Part shown: piece by piece, positions 1 to 8,204 of the stretch
How positions within the stretch are numbered: the first letter of the stretch is position 1
How the letters are laid out: the number at the start of each line of letters is the position of its first letter
Program-made: the position numbers and the translations under genes
NCBI GenBank assembly: GCA_002303765.1
Contig: DBCB01000173.1
Coordinates: 1-16,247, forward strand
Source of the DNA: Planctomycetaceae bacterium UBA969
Lineage (GTDB): Bacteria; Planctomycetota; Planctomycetia; Gemmatales; Gemmataceae
Length of the DNA: 16,247 bases
Direction: 5' to 3'
Notes under the pieces: model-generated
Databases searched by the model: none
What the model saw: the letters and a program-made list of their open reading frames with translations, nothing else
What the model was told of the DNA's origin: nothing

Positions 1-1
1 T

Positions 2-229
2 GAAGTTGCCTTTGTGCAGGGAAATTGGGTTGGATGGACTTTTAAATTCCTTGATAGAGAACAAAACGAGATAGGAACAATTACTAAGAAGTGGGCCGGT
101 GTAGGAAAAGAAATGTTCACCTCTGCAGATAATTATATGATCGCCTTAAATGATGAACCTTCACCCGCCAAGGCTATTTTAATGCTAGCAGCAGGCCTTG
201 CAGTGGATATCATTTATAAAGAAAAGTAA
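2..229 (+). CDS. Phospholipid scramblase-like protein, C-terminal part (5' truncated by window)
   Basis: The frame is open to the left window edge, so the visible 75 codons are the C-terminal end of a longer gene; the GTG at 14 is internal and not a convincing start. The residues resemble the end of the scramblase family (PF03803, LURP-one-like beta-barrel fold): a WTFKF strand, then a G-x-I-x-K-x-W segment, then the FTSADNY segment close to the FTDADNF signature of eukaryotic scramblases. A final hydrophobic stretch (AKAILMLAAGLAVDII) corresponds to the buried C-terminal helix of that family. In eukaryotes these proteins are linked to lipid scrambling or transcriptional roles; bacterial members have no settled function. 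Family assignment is by remembered pattern only. The downstream gene starts 60 bp later on the same strand. Confidence 0.72.
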   Translation, partial: EVAFVQGNWVGWTFKFLDREQNEIGTITKKWAGVGKEMFTSADNYMIALNDEPSPAKAILMLAAGLAVDIIYKEK

Positions 230-230
230 T

Positions 231-263
231 CAGCCAACGCTTTTTAAATTTTGTTGTTGGTTG
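231..263 (+). terminator. Possible stem-loop after the scramblase-like gene
   Basis: CAGCCAAC (231-238) can pair with GTTGGTTG (256-263), giving an 8-bp stem with one G-T pair and a 17-nt AT-rich loop. It begins 2 nt after the stop codon, where a terminator would be expected. However, the T-rich tract is in the loop and no U-run follows the stem, so it is not a classical intrinsic terminator. It also lies just before the ribosome binding site of the next gene and could instead affect that gene's translation. Confidence 0.2.
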
Positions 264-289
264 CTATAAACCAGCGGCGGAGCGTTTGC

Positions 290-1159
290 ATGAATCATAA
301 AAATGTTCTTCTCAGTCTTGCATTCATTTTATGTTTTACAAGCATGGGTGCACTCGCATTCCCGTCTGAAGGAATTCCCATATCTGAACAATTGGTATTT
401 CGAATAGAAGCGGGAGGATGGGGTGATGCATCGCCAGAGGATATTCGCAGGGTTCTCGAATCCACAGGGCGGGAGTTGCTGAAGCATATTCCGCAGAACA
501 AGATCATCCGCATCCATGTTGTGGCTTCAGATACTGTGCCTCAAGTTGATTTCAAACGGGCGGCAAATGGGGAATACACAGTTCGTTTAGCTGTTAAGGG
601 TCGTTTTTGGGCGCAGCTTGCTTTTCAGTTTGGTCACGAGCTTGGCCATATTGTTTCTCACTATGAACGCATAAACGATAATAAGATTGGGAATGAGAAT
701 AAGTGGTTTGAAGAAACTGTAGCCGAGGCGGCTTCATTATTTGTTTTGGCGCGAATGGCAGAAACATGGAAGACAGATCCCCCATACATGAATTGGAAAA
801 GTTTTGCCCCCGCTCACAAAGAATATCTCGATAAATTGTTAAAAGATACCGAGATACCAACCGTAGAAAAAATGCCCCAGTGGTTTAATGATAACCGTCC
901 AGCTCTAAAAGCTGATCCCCATCTTCGTGAGCGAAATCGAGTTGTTGCGATCCATATTTTTAGAATGCTAGAGCGTGATCCCAGCCAGTGGGAGGCTTTT
1001 CGCTACCTAAACCTTGGCCGGCCTGATGCCACTAATAGTTTTGAAAGCTTTTTAGAGAACTGGTACTTCAGCGCACCAAAGAAAAACAAGGGTGTTGTTA
1101 AAGAAGTTGTAGATCTTCTCGGAATAAAAAGTAAGCTGATCAGTAACCATGCCAAATGA
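290..1159 (+). CDS. Secreted HExxH zinc metallopeptidase-like protein
   Basis: A protein of 289 residues read from ATG 290. A GGCGGAG purine-rich site sits about 8 nt upstream, and the following residues form a clean Sec signal peptide (basic MNHK, then a hydrophobic core ending near GALA-FP). The TTG at 251 would only add an unnatural extension before this signal. The mature protein contains HELGH at residues 116-120 (nt 635-649), the zinc-binding HExxH motif. A segment EETVAEAAS (about 141-149) follows about 22 residues later and could supply the third, glutamate zinc ligand of a gluzincin-type site. I do not recognise a named peptidase family, and the substrate is unknown. It is probably periplasmic or secreted. 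The stop codon overlaps a potential ATG at 1156, but the next gene more likely starts at 1201, so the two are probably co-transcribed. Confidence 0.75.
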   Translation: MNHKNVLLSLAFILCFTSMGALAFPSEGIPISEQLVFRIEAGGWGDASPEDIRRVLESTGRELLKHIPQNKIIRIHVVASDTVPQVDFKRAANGEYTVRLAVKGRFWAQLAFQFGHELGHIVSHYERINDNKIGNENKWFEETVAEAASLFVLARMAETWKTDPPYMNWKSFAPAHKEYLDKLLKDTEIPTVEKMPQWFNDNRPALKADPHLRERNRVVAIHIFRMLERDPSQWEAFRYLNLGRPDATNSFESFLENWYFSAPKKNKGVVKEVVDLLGIKSKLISNHAK

Positions 1160-1200
1160 TAAAAGTGCAGCGTTTAATCTTTTCTAAAGGTTCAGACAAA

Positions 1201-3234
1201 ATGATGCGTTATATCTTTTTACTGAGAATCAGTTTGATTCTTTTGCTAGTAATGATTTCTAAAAGCAGTGTGCAGGCACAACCGAAGGGCCCCCAGCCTT
1301 GGTGGCCAACTCAACCTCGAGCATTGCCTTTCGTGCACCCGCTATTTAGCACCGACATGGTGTTACAGAGGGAAATTAAAGCTCCTATATGGGGTTGGAG
1401 TAACCCGGGCGATCAGATCGAAATTCAAGTGGATGGAAAATCAACAGGCGCTATTGCAACTGCAGGGATAGATGGGAAGTGGACAACCAAGATAGGGCCA
1501 TTTCCCGCGGGTGGCCCCCATCAACTTGTCATCAGTGGGAAAAATAAAAAAGAAACATTGACCAATGTGCTTTTTGGCGATGTTTGGCTTTGTTCGGGCC
1601 AGTCGAATATGAATTGGCCGGTGCGTCTTTCCAATAATGCCGAGGCAGAAGTTAAAAACGCCAATCATATGAATATTCGATCCTTCACGGTCAATTTTTT
1701 TCCATCCTTAGTGCCAATGAAATTACCTCCAGAGGCAAAATGGGAAATGTGCACTCCTGAGTTTGCAAAGAACTTCACAGGAGTTGGTTACTTTTTTGCA
1801 AGGGAATTAAACGAAAAGATAAAAGTCCCTATTGGCATCATTCATAGCTCGGTGGGTGCAAGTGCTGCAGAAGCATGGACAAGTGGATCCGCCCTTCGAA
1901 AACAAATGCCTGATGATTTCAAAGATCGCCTGAATGAGTTAGATATGACATCTTCAGCATATGGTTCGAACTTTGATTTTTTTCAAGCGTTGGAGAAATG
2001 GACTGCGAAGGTTGACCCTCAAAGTGCAAAGGAAAATTATACTTCTAATCCGAATCTTGATACCAGCAGTTGGGTAGATATTGAAGTACCCAAGCCTTGG
2101 AATGAAACAGGCTTGAAGGATCACAACGGGCTTGTTTGGTTTCGCAATACGATTGATATTCCTGAATCAATGAAAGGGAAGGATTTATCGCTGAATCTTT
2201 CTGTTATCAATGATGCGGACATAGTTTGGTTTAATGGAACAGTGGTTGGTTCAAAGCAAATCCCGGGAAACATCCGCACCTATCTTTTGGATTCAAATCT
2301 GGTGAAGGCAGGTAAAAGTAATTTGCTAGTTGTTGCGATAGTAAACAATGCTTCTCCCAGAGGATTTTGCTCGCAACCTACAAACATGAATATTCGGCCT
2401 GCATCAAATCCCGGTAAAGATATTATTGCGTTAAAAGGAATATGGAAAGCAAAAGCCTCAGCAAAGTTTAATGATCTTCCACCATTTCCAACTCCACAAT
2501 TGGGCCACTATAAGACAATCACTGGTTTGTATAACGGAATGATTTCTCCGCTGGAACCTTATGCAATCAAGGGTGCATTGTGGTATCAAGGCGAGGCGAA
2601 TGGGCCATTCTGGTTGCAATATCGCAGGTTGTTGCCCACGCTGATCAAAGATTGGCGCGAACGGTTCGAAGTGGGTGATTTTCCATTCCTAATCGTTTCT
2701 CTTGCAAATCTTAACAAGTTGCAAACCCAACCCATTGAACCAGGTTGGGCTGAAATTCGTGAATCACAATGGCGCACCGCTCGCACTGTTCCCAACACAG
2801 GCTTGGCCATGACGATCGATATTGGTGATCCGGATAATATTCATCCCCGCAATAAACAAGAGGTGGGGCGCAGATTGTCTCTGGTTGCTCGCCACCTTGT
2901 TTATGGTGAAAAAGAGTTGGTCTACTCTGGCCCTGAGTTTATGAAAATGGAAATCGATCAAGTTAATAAAGATAAGATTCGCTTGCACTTCAAGAATATC
3001 GGGGGAGGCTTGATGATTAAGCCGGGCGATAAAAAGTTGACGGGCTTCATCATCGCTGGCGTTGATAAAAAATTTGTGTGGGCGGATGCAACAATCGAAG
3101 GCGAAACCGTAATTGTTTCATCCCCCGAAATCGCAGAACCAAAATTTGTGCGTTATGGGTGGGCTTGGAACCCCATCGTTAATCTATTCAACAAAGAGGG
3201 GCTTCCAGCGATCACCTTCCGTACAGATGAGTGA
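1201..3234 (+). CDS. Secreted sialate O-acetylesterase-type (SGNH/SASA) esterase
   Basis: Predicted carbohydrate esterase that removes acetyl groups from sialic acid or other acetylated glycans outside the cytoplasm. ATG 1201 is chosen over ATG 1156 because AAAGG (1186-1190) lies 10 nt upstream and the sequence from MMRYIF is a signal peptide ending near VQAQ. In the 677-residue protein, GQSNM (nucleophile Ser135, codon 1603) is followed by the GVGYFFARELNE segment, WYQGEAN (about 461-467), and DPDNIHP, whose Asp545 and His548 give the catalytic DxxH. All expected catalytic elements are therefore present. Between the two halves of the catalytic domain, residues of about 285-385 (WVDIEVPKPWNETGL, GLVWFRNTIDIP, NDADIVWFNGTVVG) resemble the galactose-binding, jelly-roll insert seen in many family members. 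An N-terminal beta domain precedes the SGNH core. It lies 41 bp after the metallopeptidase-like gene and is likely in the same transcript. Confidence 0.9.
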   Translation: MMRYIFLLRISLILLLVMISKSSVQAQPKGPQPWWPTQPRALPFVHPLFSTDMVLQREIKAPIWGWSNPGDQIEIQVDGKSTGAIATAGIDGKWTTKIGPFPAGGPHQLVISGKNKKETLTNVLFGDVWLCSGQSNMNWPVRLSNNAEAEVKNANHMNIRSFTVNFFPSLVPMKLPPEAKWEMCTPEFAKNFTGVGYFFARELNEKIKVPIGIIHSSVGASAAEAWTSGSALRKQMPDDFKDRLNELDMTSSAYGSNFDFFQALEKWTAKVDPQSAKENYTSNPNLDTSSWVDIEVPKPWNETGLKDHNGLVWFRNTIDIPESMKGKDLSLNLSVINDADIVWFNGTVVGSKQIPGNIRTYLLDSNLVKAGKSNLLVVAIVNNASPRGFCSQPTNMNIRPASNPGKDIIALKGIWKAKASAKFNDLPPFPTPQLGHYKTITGLYNGMISPLEPYAIKGALWYQGEANGPFWLQYRRLLPTLIKDWRERFEVGDFPFLIVSLANLNKLQTQPIEPGWAEIRESQWRTARTVPNTGLAMTIDIGDPDNIHPRNKQEVGRRLSLVARHLVYGEKELVYSGPEFMKMEIDQVNKDKIRLHFKNIGGGLMIKPGDKKLTGFIIAGVDKKFVWADATIEGETVIVSSPEIAEPKFVRYGWAWNPIVNLFNKEGLPAITFRTDE

Positions 3235-3256
3235 AAATTTATATCACCCGTAATTA

Positions 3257-3751
3257 CTATTTTACCGGTACACTCGAGGCATGGCCGCTGACGCATTGCC
3301 ATTTGCCTTCTTTTAGAACCCATACGTTGGTGAAGCGGGACAATCTTTCGAAAGGCTTACCGTCTTTATCAGTGCCGATTTCTTTGTAGTCGCCGATATC
3401 TACAGCAACGGTTCCACCACCATAAACACGAACATCAATCGAGCCAGCCACTGCAGAAGTAAGCTTCTCCGTACTATTTTTCATGCCTGCGATTCCTTCT
3501 GCTTTGTTGAACCTTTTTCCATTTGGTTCGACATAGATGAAATCGGTTGCCCAGATGCGTTCAAGTATGCTTGCATCGCCCTTAAGCATCGCAGTAGACC
3601 AATCGGTGGAAAGGCCTTTAATGGCAGCAGCGATACTTTCCTGAGATTTATTTGCGGTAGGTTTGGGCGCTTGAGCTAATGATTCTGCAGCAATGGTCGT
3701 GGTAAGAATAAAGATTGCAATTACTTTAAGTATGGAAAATTTGGTGGTCAT
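3257..3751 (-). CDS. Secreted SnoaL/DUF4440-like (NTF2-fold) protein
   Basis: A 164-residue protein. ATG 3751 is preceded by an AAAGGAAA site a few nt upstream. The first ~27 residues (MTTKFSILKV..., hydrophobic core, ending ESLAQA) are a Sec signal peptide. The rest has the layout of DUF4440/SnoaL-like proteins of the NTF2 cone fold: an N-terminal helix with W-x-x-A-M-x-x-x-D, then ATDFIYVEPNGKRFNKAE, then strands with VYGGGTVAVDIGDY, and a final RFTNVWVLKEGKWQCVSGHAS with the typical W-x-x-x-x-G-x-W pattern. Such proteins bind small ligands or act as simple enzymes, and no substrate can be inferred here. It converges on the esterase gene with only 22 bp between stop codons and is divergent from the giant cytochrome gene. 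Confidence 0.8.
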   Translation of the reverse strand: MTTKFSILKVIAIFILTTTIAAESLAQAPKPTANKSQESIAAAIKGLSTDWSTAMLKGDASILERIWATDFIYVEPNGKRFNKAEGIAGMKNSTEKLTSAVAGSIDVRVYGGGTVAVDIGDYKEIGTDKDGKPFERLSRFTNVWVLKEGKWQCVSGHASSVPVK

Positions 3752-3964
3752 GATAGTTTCCTTTGGATTTTTAAGTCAAATAACAGGTGCCCGGCATAAT
3801 TGCCAAGCGGGATAATGGCATATTGCTGCAAAAAACACAACTACCCTTTATCGATACAGTATCTTTTCTAGCATTTCACCAATACTTCTTTTATGATGGA
3901 ATCTTAATTCTGCCTGCCTGACATCGTGATTGCCAGATGTAACTTTCCTTGGAGCTTATTTAAT
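3752..3964. promoter_or_regulatory. Divergent intergenic region between the DUF4440-like gene and the giant cytochrome gene
   Basis: A 213-bp AT-rich spacer that must contain promoters for both outward-facing genes. It includes an imperfect inverted pair TGCCA/TGGCA near 3801-3820 and a TATGAT (3892-3897) that could be a -10 box for the + strand gene, but I find no convincing -35 at the right spacing. GGAG at 3951-3954 is the ribosome binding site that fixes the start at 3965. No small gene is evident. Confidence 0.4.
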
Positions 3965-6900
3965 ATGACTAGGTTCTTTTATTTGCTAGCACTATCGATG
4001 CTGTTGTTGATTAAACCATTGCAGATTAAAGCAGGGCCTGTGGTTCTTGTTGATAGCTTGCAGCAGGTTCACGATCTTAAAGCGGGGGAAGCAGTTGAGA
4101 TTTCCATCCGCATTAATGAGCCCTCTAAATTGCCTGCTAATGGGCGCGTTGCAGTTGAATGGCAATCACCCGAAGGAGTGCCCGCTGCAGCCAACTGGCG
4201 CAAGATTCTTCATGCGCTTGATGGCGATGTTTATACGACTTACCGGGCACCTGTTTCTGGCAAGTACACGCTTCGGATTACACCCGTGGTTGACGAAGAC
4301 CCTGTAGGGAATGCAAGCATACGCTGGCGAGAAAAAGGTAATACGCCTAAACTTTTTCCACTTCCTAAAATCACAGCTTGGCCAGAGGGCACTAAGGCCC
4401 TGATGACAATCCAAGTAACACCATTTGTTATTAATTCAAAAGATGAGGACGACCATCGTACCGTATTTGAATACGAGCCAAATGATTTGCCAGAACTAGC
4501 TCAGACGATTGAATTGAGCCCTGCTTCGGGAAATGCAGTGCGTACTTGGGAGATCTTGGGTGGTGCCGATGATATAGAGTTTTTTGACAATGGTAAAGTC
4601 GGCCAATCGGGAGAAGACTGGTACAAGTTTGTCTATAAGGGCACCGAGCAGCGGTTATTAACCGCACAGTTAGGCATGCCTAATCCATTGATCGCACATA
4701 GGATTCGTTGTTATCAGATTAATAAGGATGCAAAGAAAACATCTGAGGCACCTGGGTCTTTGGTGATGGTGGAATATCGTGAAGGGGCGGATGCAAATGA
4801 ACGCACCCATCAACAAGAGGAATCGCATCGTGCAAATATTTGCAGGACACTTAAGCCTGGCGAAGTTTATTACTTTCGCGTAGAGGCTAATGCGCCTGGA
4901 TATCAGTTGCAAATTCGGCTGCTTAAGGCAGGCCCCCATGAAGATCCACGATTGGCAATCCGCCAGGGGATGTACACACAAATTGGGCAGGTTGATGCTT
5001 GGTTGACAAATCGGCCAAGGGGCGCAAGCGTTGAACGCCGTATTCGTGATACGGGTAATCTGCTTGGTACAAATTGCATGAGTTGTCATACGCAATCGGG
5101 AGTATGGGGCCCTGCAGTTCCCCTTTTAAATGGCTATAAACTTGAAAATGTTCAGAACTTCTGGCACCTTCGCAATGTCATGTATGAATGCCTGCGCCCC
5201 ACCAATGAACTTAAAGACGCAGCAAACAATACAAGCCTTGCGCCACTTGATCTTGGTGATGGGCCAGCCGGTACCCGAGCTGCGGGCTTTAATATTGTTC
5301 ATTTGGAGCGTATTTTGCAACCTTTGAAATTGCACTCTGCAATGCAATTGCGCACAACCAACTTTGTACTTCAAACGGGGGAACCGGGTGGCATCAATGC
5401 CGCAGGGCCTGGCTCTAATGTTGGGCAAGTGATCGTTTATGTCTTCTCTTCTGAAATTCTTCAAGCGGCTTGGCAAAAACATTCGAAGCCCGAATACTTC
5501 CGTGCTCTTGAGGATAAAGCTCGTAAGGTGCTCGCTGTGCAACCTAAATTCACTGATGATGTTGCGCTTAGGCTAGATTATTTTCATCGAATCTTTCCTA
5601 TTGGTAAATATGAACATGAACTTCGCAAGGCAACTGAGCTCGATAAGAAGCCTTTAAACGCAATGGCGGTGGCACAATTTATCGCAGATGTCAAAAAAGT
5701 AATTTCAGAAGATGAAGCTCGATTGGTTCGCATCCAGAATGAAGATGGCTCTTGGGGATTTGATCCTGATGGAAAAGTTGCATCCAAAAAAGGAAAAAAT
5801 GCAGAGTCTTCTGATCCTGCACCAACTGCCCTGGCTATCATGGGGCTAACCAGTGCAGGGCGGGGTAAAGATGATCCCGTGGTGGCAAAAGGTGTGAAGG
5901 CGCTATTAGCAATGCAAGATCCATCCGGCCGTTGGAATCGTGCAGCCCAAACTGGATTTGTAACATCGGCTTACGCCCTTCATGCTTTGTCCCGGATTTA
6001 TCCTGCGAGCAAAGATGGTGATGAAGATGTTACGATTAAAAATAACTCGCTGCCTGCGATTGTAAAAAAAACCAGAGAGGCTGCTCTGCATGGGAATGAA
6101 AAAGATCTTGGACAATTGGTTGAAGCAGCCAAGCATGCTAATGCTGGTGTGCGTTATTGGGCCATGATTGGCTTTGGATCTCTTCATCATGAAGGGGCTT
6201 TAAACGCTTTAAAAGCGGGCTTATCAGACCCAGTGCGAATGGTTCGCGATGCAGCGGTCTGGGGTTTTAGGCAGACTCTTCTCGATGATAAAGGTTGGGA
6301 TTTGGTTTATGAAATCGCATCTACGGGGGATGACTATGCACGAGAATCAATCATGCAAGTTCTCAATATGCGTGCTGATGCTGTTCTTTCAGGCTCTAAG
6401 GTAGATTGGGAAAAATTAGGCAAACTTTTTGATCATGCATTTACTCAAGATTCACACCCTGCAGTGCGGGCTTGGGCCGTTAAGGCTGCCTGGCAGTGGT
6501 GGGTTTGGAACCCGCCAATACGAAATGCAATTAATGCATCTTGGGCACGCATGTTGGAAACAGCAGAGCCCAATTCTCTGGTGGAGTACAGTAATCGATA
6601 TTCCAGCCATGCATTGTTTATCGCAAATGGGCATAGGGCAAATGCTTCTCGGTCGCATCAGTATAAGGAGTTGGCCAGTCTTATTACGATGCTTAATGAT
6701 CGCCTTGAAAATGCTGACCCAGAAATTCGCAAAAGATTGGTTCGAAGATTAGTTGGCATTTCGGGAACCTTTTATACTTTCTCTGGTGGTGATGGTGGCC
6801 CGGGCCAAATGGGATATGCAACGCCTGGTGCGGGGCAGTTATTTGGAAATGCTATGTTATCGTATTTGGAATCCAACAAGGAAGAAAAAGATCTCGACAT

Positions 6901-8194
6901 GATTCGTATTGGCTTGGAAGGTGCGACTGGTATTCCCAATCGTGAACTGGGTGATTTCGTTGTCAATTACTCGTTGAAAGGCCCTGAACCATTAAGGGAA
7001 CTAGCTTCAAAAGCAATCACGGACCCACGATTAGTTAAGTTGGCAGCGGTCCCTGAATTGGTGGAACCTCAGATAGCTCAGATTATGCGAGGCGCATTGG
7101 AGCCACCCCGAAGGACTCAGATATCCGATCCTATACTTCGGCTTTGGGCCAAGGTTAATTGGGTGATTCCAACAACGGAAGAGCAGCAGCGGAACTTTTT
7201 TAACCTGATCATTCCGAAATTTGAAAACTACCAATCACGCGAAGCAATTGCAGCAATTACTGACCCCGCTAAGAAAGCAGAAGCAGAAAAAACATTCGCT
7301 GCGAATTGGTACCTTGCAGAAGGGCTTGGCGAGGTACTTGCTACAAATCCAGATTTGCAACATGATCTTGTGTTTCGAAGTTATTTCCCTTCGAAAACAT
7401 TTAATCCGCTCGAAGCCCATCTTTGGGTTCGAAGTATCTCGTGGATTTTATCTCATAAGGGCATGGCTGCAACAAAAGTTAAACCTGATGGCAAGTCTGA
7501 TGCTGCAGATCAAAATTTGACAATCAAGGATCGTGCCTTGCAACTTTATCTGGATCAACTTGGGCCTAATGCAGATCCTGTAACCCATGCCTTGGCAGTC
7601 AAGATGGCAAACCAAACAGCATTGCGCCGTAACCCTGAAGTGCTGAATGCTTTGGTTAAGGTTGTGGAATTTGAAAAGGTCGGAGAACTTAAAAGGATCG
7701 CAGAAAATGTGCTGAAACAGGGGACTGAAAAGTTCTTGCCTGAATTGATGGATGCAATGCGAAAGGAAAAAGATCCTTCGGTTTCATTGGCTTCTGATGG
7801 AACCCCTAAGCCGACCAAAGCGCAGCTTGATGACGTTGTTTATTTCCGTGATTATGTCATGCCCGAACTGGTTAGGCAGAAGCGTGAAGATTCCAAAAGT
7901 TGTCTCGCTTGCCATGCGGTTCCTGGTAAGGTGCCTTCGCTTACACTTCAGCCTGCGGATGAGTTTGGTTATATTTCAACATCAAATTTATTGGTCAACT
8001 ATCGCCTTATGCAAAAGCGTGTGGACTTGTCGAATCTGCCTAAGAGTAAAGTACTTCGCAAGCCATTGAATGTTGAAGATGCGCAGGAAGATGGGCATCA
8101 GGGAGGCAGGCGTTATACCCCAACCGATGAAGGTTATCTGCTGTTGAAGCGCTGGGTGGATAATCAACCCGTGGTTCAAAAGAGGAAAGAGTAG
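3965..8194 (+). CDS. Giant exported diheme cytochrome c-like protein with QW-motif toroid and HEAT-like repeats
   Basis: A 1409-residue exported protein. ATG 3965 is chosen because GGAG lies 10 nt upstream and a signal peptide begins there (MTRFFYLLALSMLLL, ending near IKAG); GTG 3926 would bury it. Order of regions: beta-sandwich, Ig-like (~25-125); a segment like the bacterial pre-peptidase C-terminal domain, with YEPNDLPELAQTI and GEDWYKF (~170-320); first heme site CMSCH (Cys371, Cys374, His375; nt 5075-5089); two QxxxGxW motifs (591-597, 651-657), the hallmark of terpene-cyclase-like alpha/alpha toroids; HEAT-like helical repeats from ~695 (for example GVRYWAMIGFGSL and DPVRMVRDAAVWGF); second heme site CLACH (Cys1313, Cys1316, His1317; nt 7901-7915), followed by KPLN, HQGG and a Y-x-x-L-x-x-W end typical of planctomycete heme domains. 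His1378 in HQGG is a candidate distal ligand. Function is unknown; I infer periplasmic electron transfer coupled to binding or turnover of a ligand. It converges with the HMA-like gene, 10 bp away. Confidence 0.85.
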   Translation: MTRFFYLLALSMLLLIKPLQIKAGPVVLVDSLQQVHDLKAGEAVEISIRINEPSKLPANGRVAVEWQSPEGVPAAANWRKILHALDGDVYTTYRAPVSGKYTLRITPVVDEDPVGNASIRWREKGNTPKLFPLPKITAWPEGTKALMTIQVTPFVINSKDEDDHRTVFEYEPNDLPELAQTIELSPASGNAVRTWEILGGADDIEFFDNGKVGQSGEDWYKFVYKGTEQRLLTAQLGMPNPLIAHRIRCYQINKDAKKTSEAPGSLVMVEYREGADANERTHQQEESHRANICRTLKPGEVYYFRVEANAPGYQLQIRLLKAGPHEDPRLAIRQGMYTQIGQVDAWLTNRPRGASVERRIRDTGNLLGTNCMSCHTQSGVWGPAVPLLNGYKLENVQNFWHLRNVMYECLRPTNELKDAANNTSLAPLDLGDGPAGTRAAGFNIVHLERILQPLKLHSAMQLRTTNFVLQTGEPGGINAAGPGSNVGQVIVYVFSSEILQAAWQKHSKPEYFRALEDKARKVLAVQPKFTDDVALRLDYFHRIFPIGKYEHELRKATELDKKPLNAMAVAQFIADVKKVISEDEARLVRIQNEDGSWGFDPDGKVASKKGKNAESSDPAPTALAIMGLTSAGRGKDDPVVAKGVKALLAMQDPSGRWNRAAQTGFVTSAYALHALSRIYPASKDGDEDVTIKNNSLPAIVKKTREAALHGNEKDLGQLVEAAKHANAGVRYWAMIGFGSLHHEGALNALKAGLSDPVRMVRDAAVWGFRQTLLDDKGWDLVYEIASTGDDYARESIMQVLNMRADAVLSGSKVDWEKLGKLFDHAFTQDSHPAVRAWAVKAAWQWWVWNPPIRNAINASWARMLETAEPNSLVEYSNRYSSHALFIANGHRANASRSHQYKELASLITMLNDRLENADPEIRKRLVRRLVGISGTFYTFSGGDGGPGQMGYATPGAGQLFGNAMLSYLESNKEEKDLDMIRIGLEGATGIPNRELGDFVVNYSLKGPEPLRELASKAITDPRLVKLAAVPELVEPQIAQIMRGALEPPRRTQISDPILRLWAKVNWVIPTTEEQQRNFFNLIIPKFENYQSREAIAAITDPAKKAEAEKTFAANWYLAEGLGEVLATNPDLQHDLVFRSYFPSKTFNPLEAHLWVRSISWILSHKGMAATKVKPDGKSDAADQNLTIKDRALQLYLDQLGPNADPVTHALAVKMANQTALRRNPEVLNALVKVVEFEKVGELKRIAENVLKQGTEKFLPELMDAMRKEKDPSVSLASDGTPKPTKAQLDDVVYFRDYVMPELVRQKREDSKSCLACHAVPGKVPSLTLQPADEFGYISTSNLLVNYRLMQKRVDLSNLPKSKVLRKPLNVEDAQEDGHQGGRRYTPTDEGYLLLKRWVDNQPVVQKRKE

Positions 8195-8204
8195 TTGAAA
8201 GCGT

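Noticed and set aside
251..289. TTG 251 as the start of the metallopeptidase-like gene
   Set aside because: It would place 13 residues before a good signal peptide, whereas ATG 290 has a GGCGGAG site at proper distance.
1156..1200. ATG 1156 (ATGA overlap) as the esterase start
   Set aside because: The extra 15 residues precede a clear signal peptide, and AAAGG at 1186-1190 is correctly spaced for ATG 1201. The overlap is attractive but less supported.
3801..3820. TGCCA/TGGCA inverted pair in the 3752-3964 spacer as an operator or terminator
   Set aside because: Only 5 bp arms with a 10-nt loop and no T-run; expected by chance.
4670..5542. Long antisense reading frames inside the giant cytochrome gene (141 and 138 residues, - strand)
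   Set aside because: They lie wholly opposite a well-supported coding frame, have no recognisable domains or ribosome sites, and have compositions typical of shadow frames.
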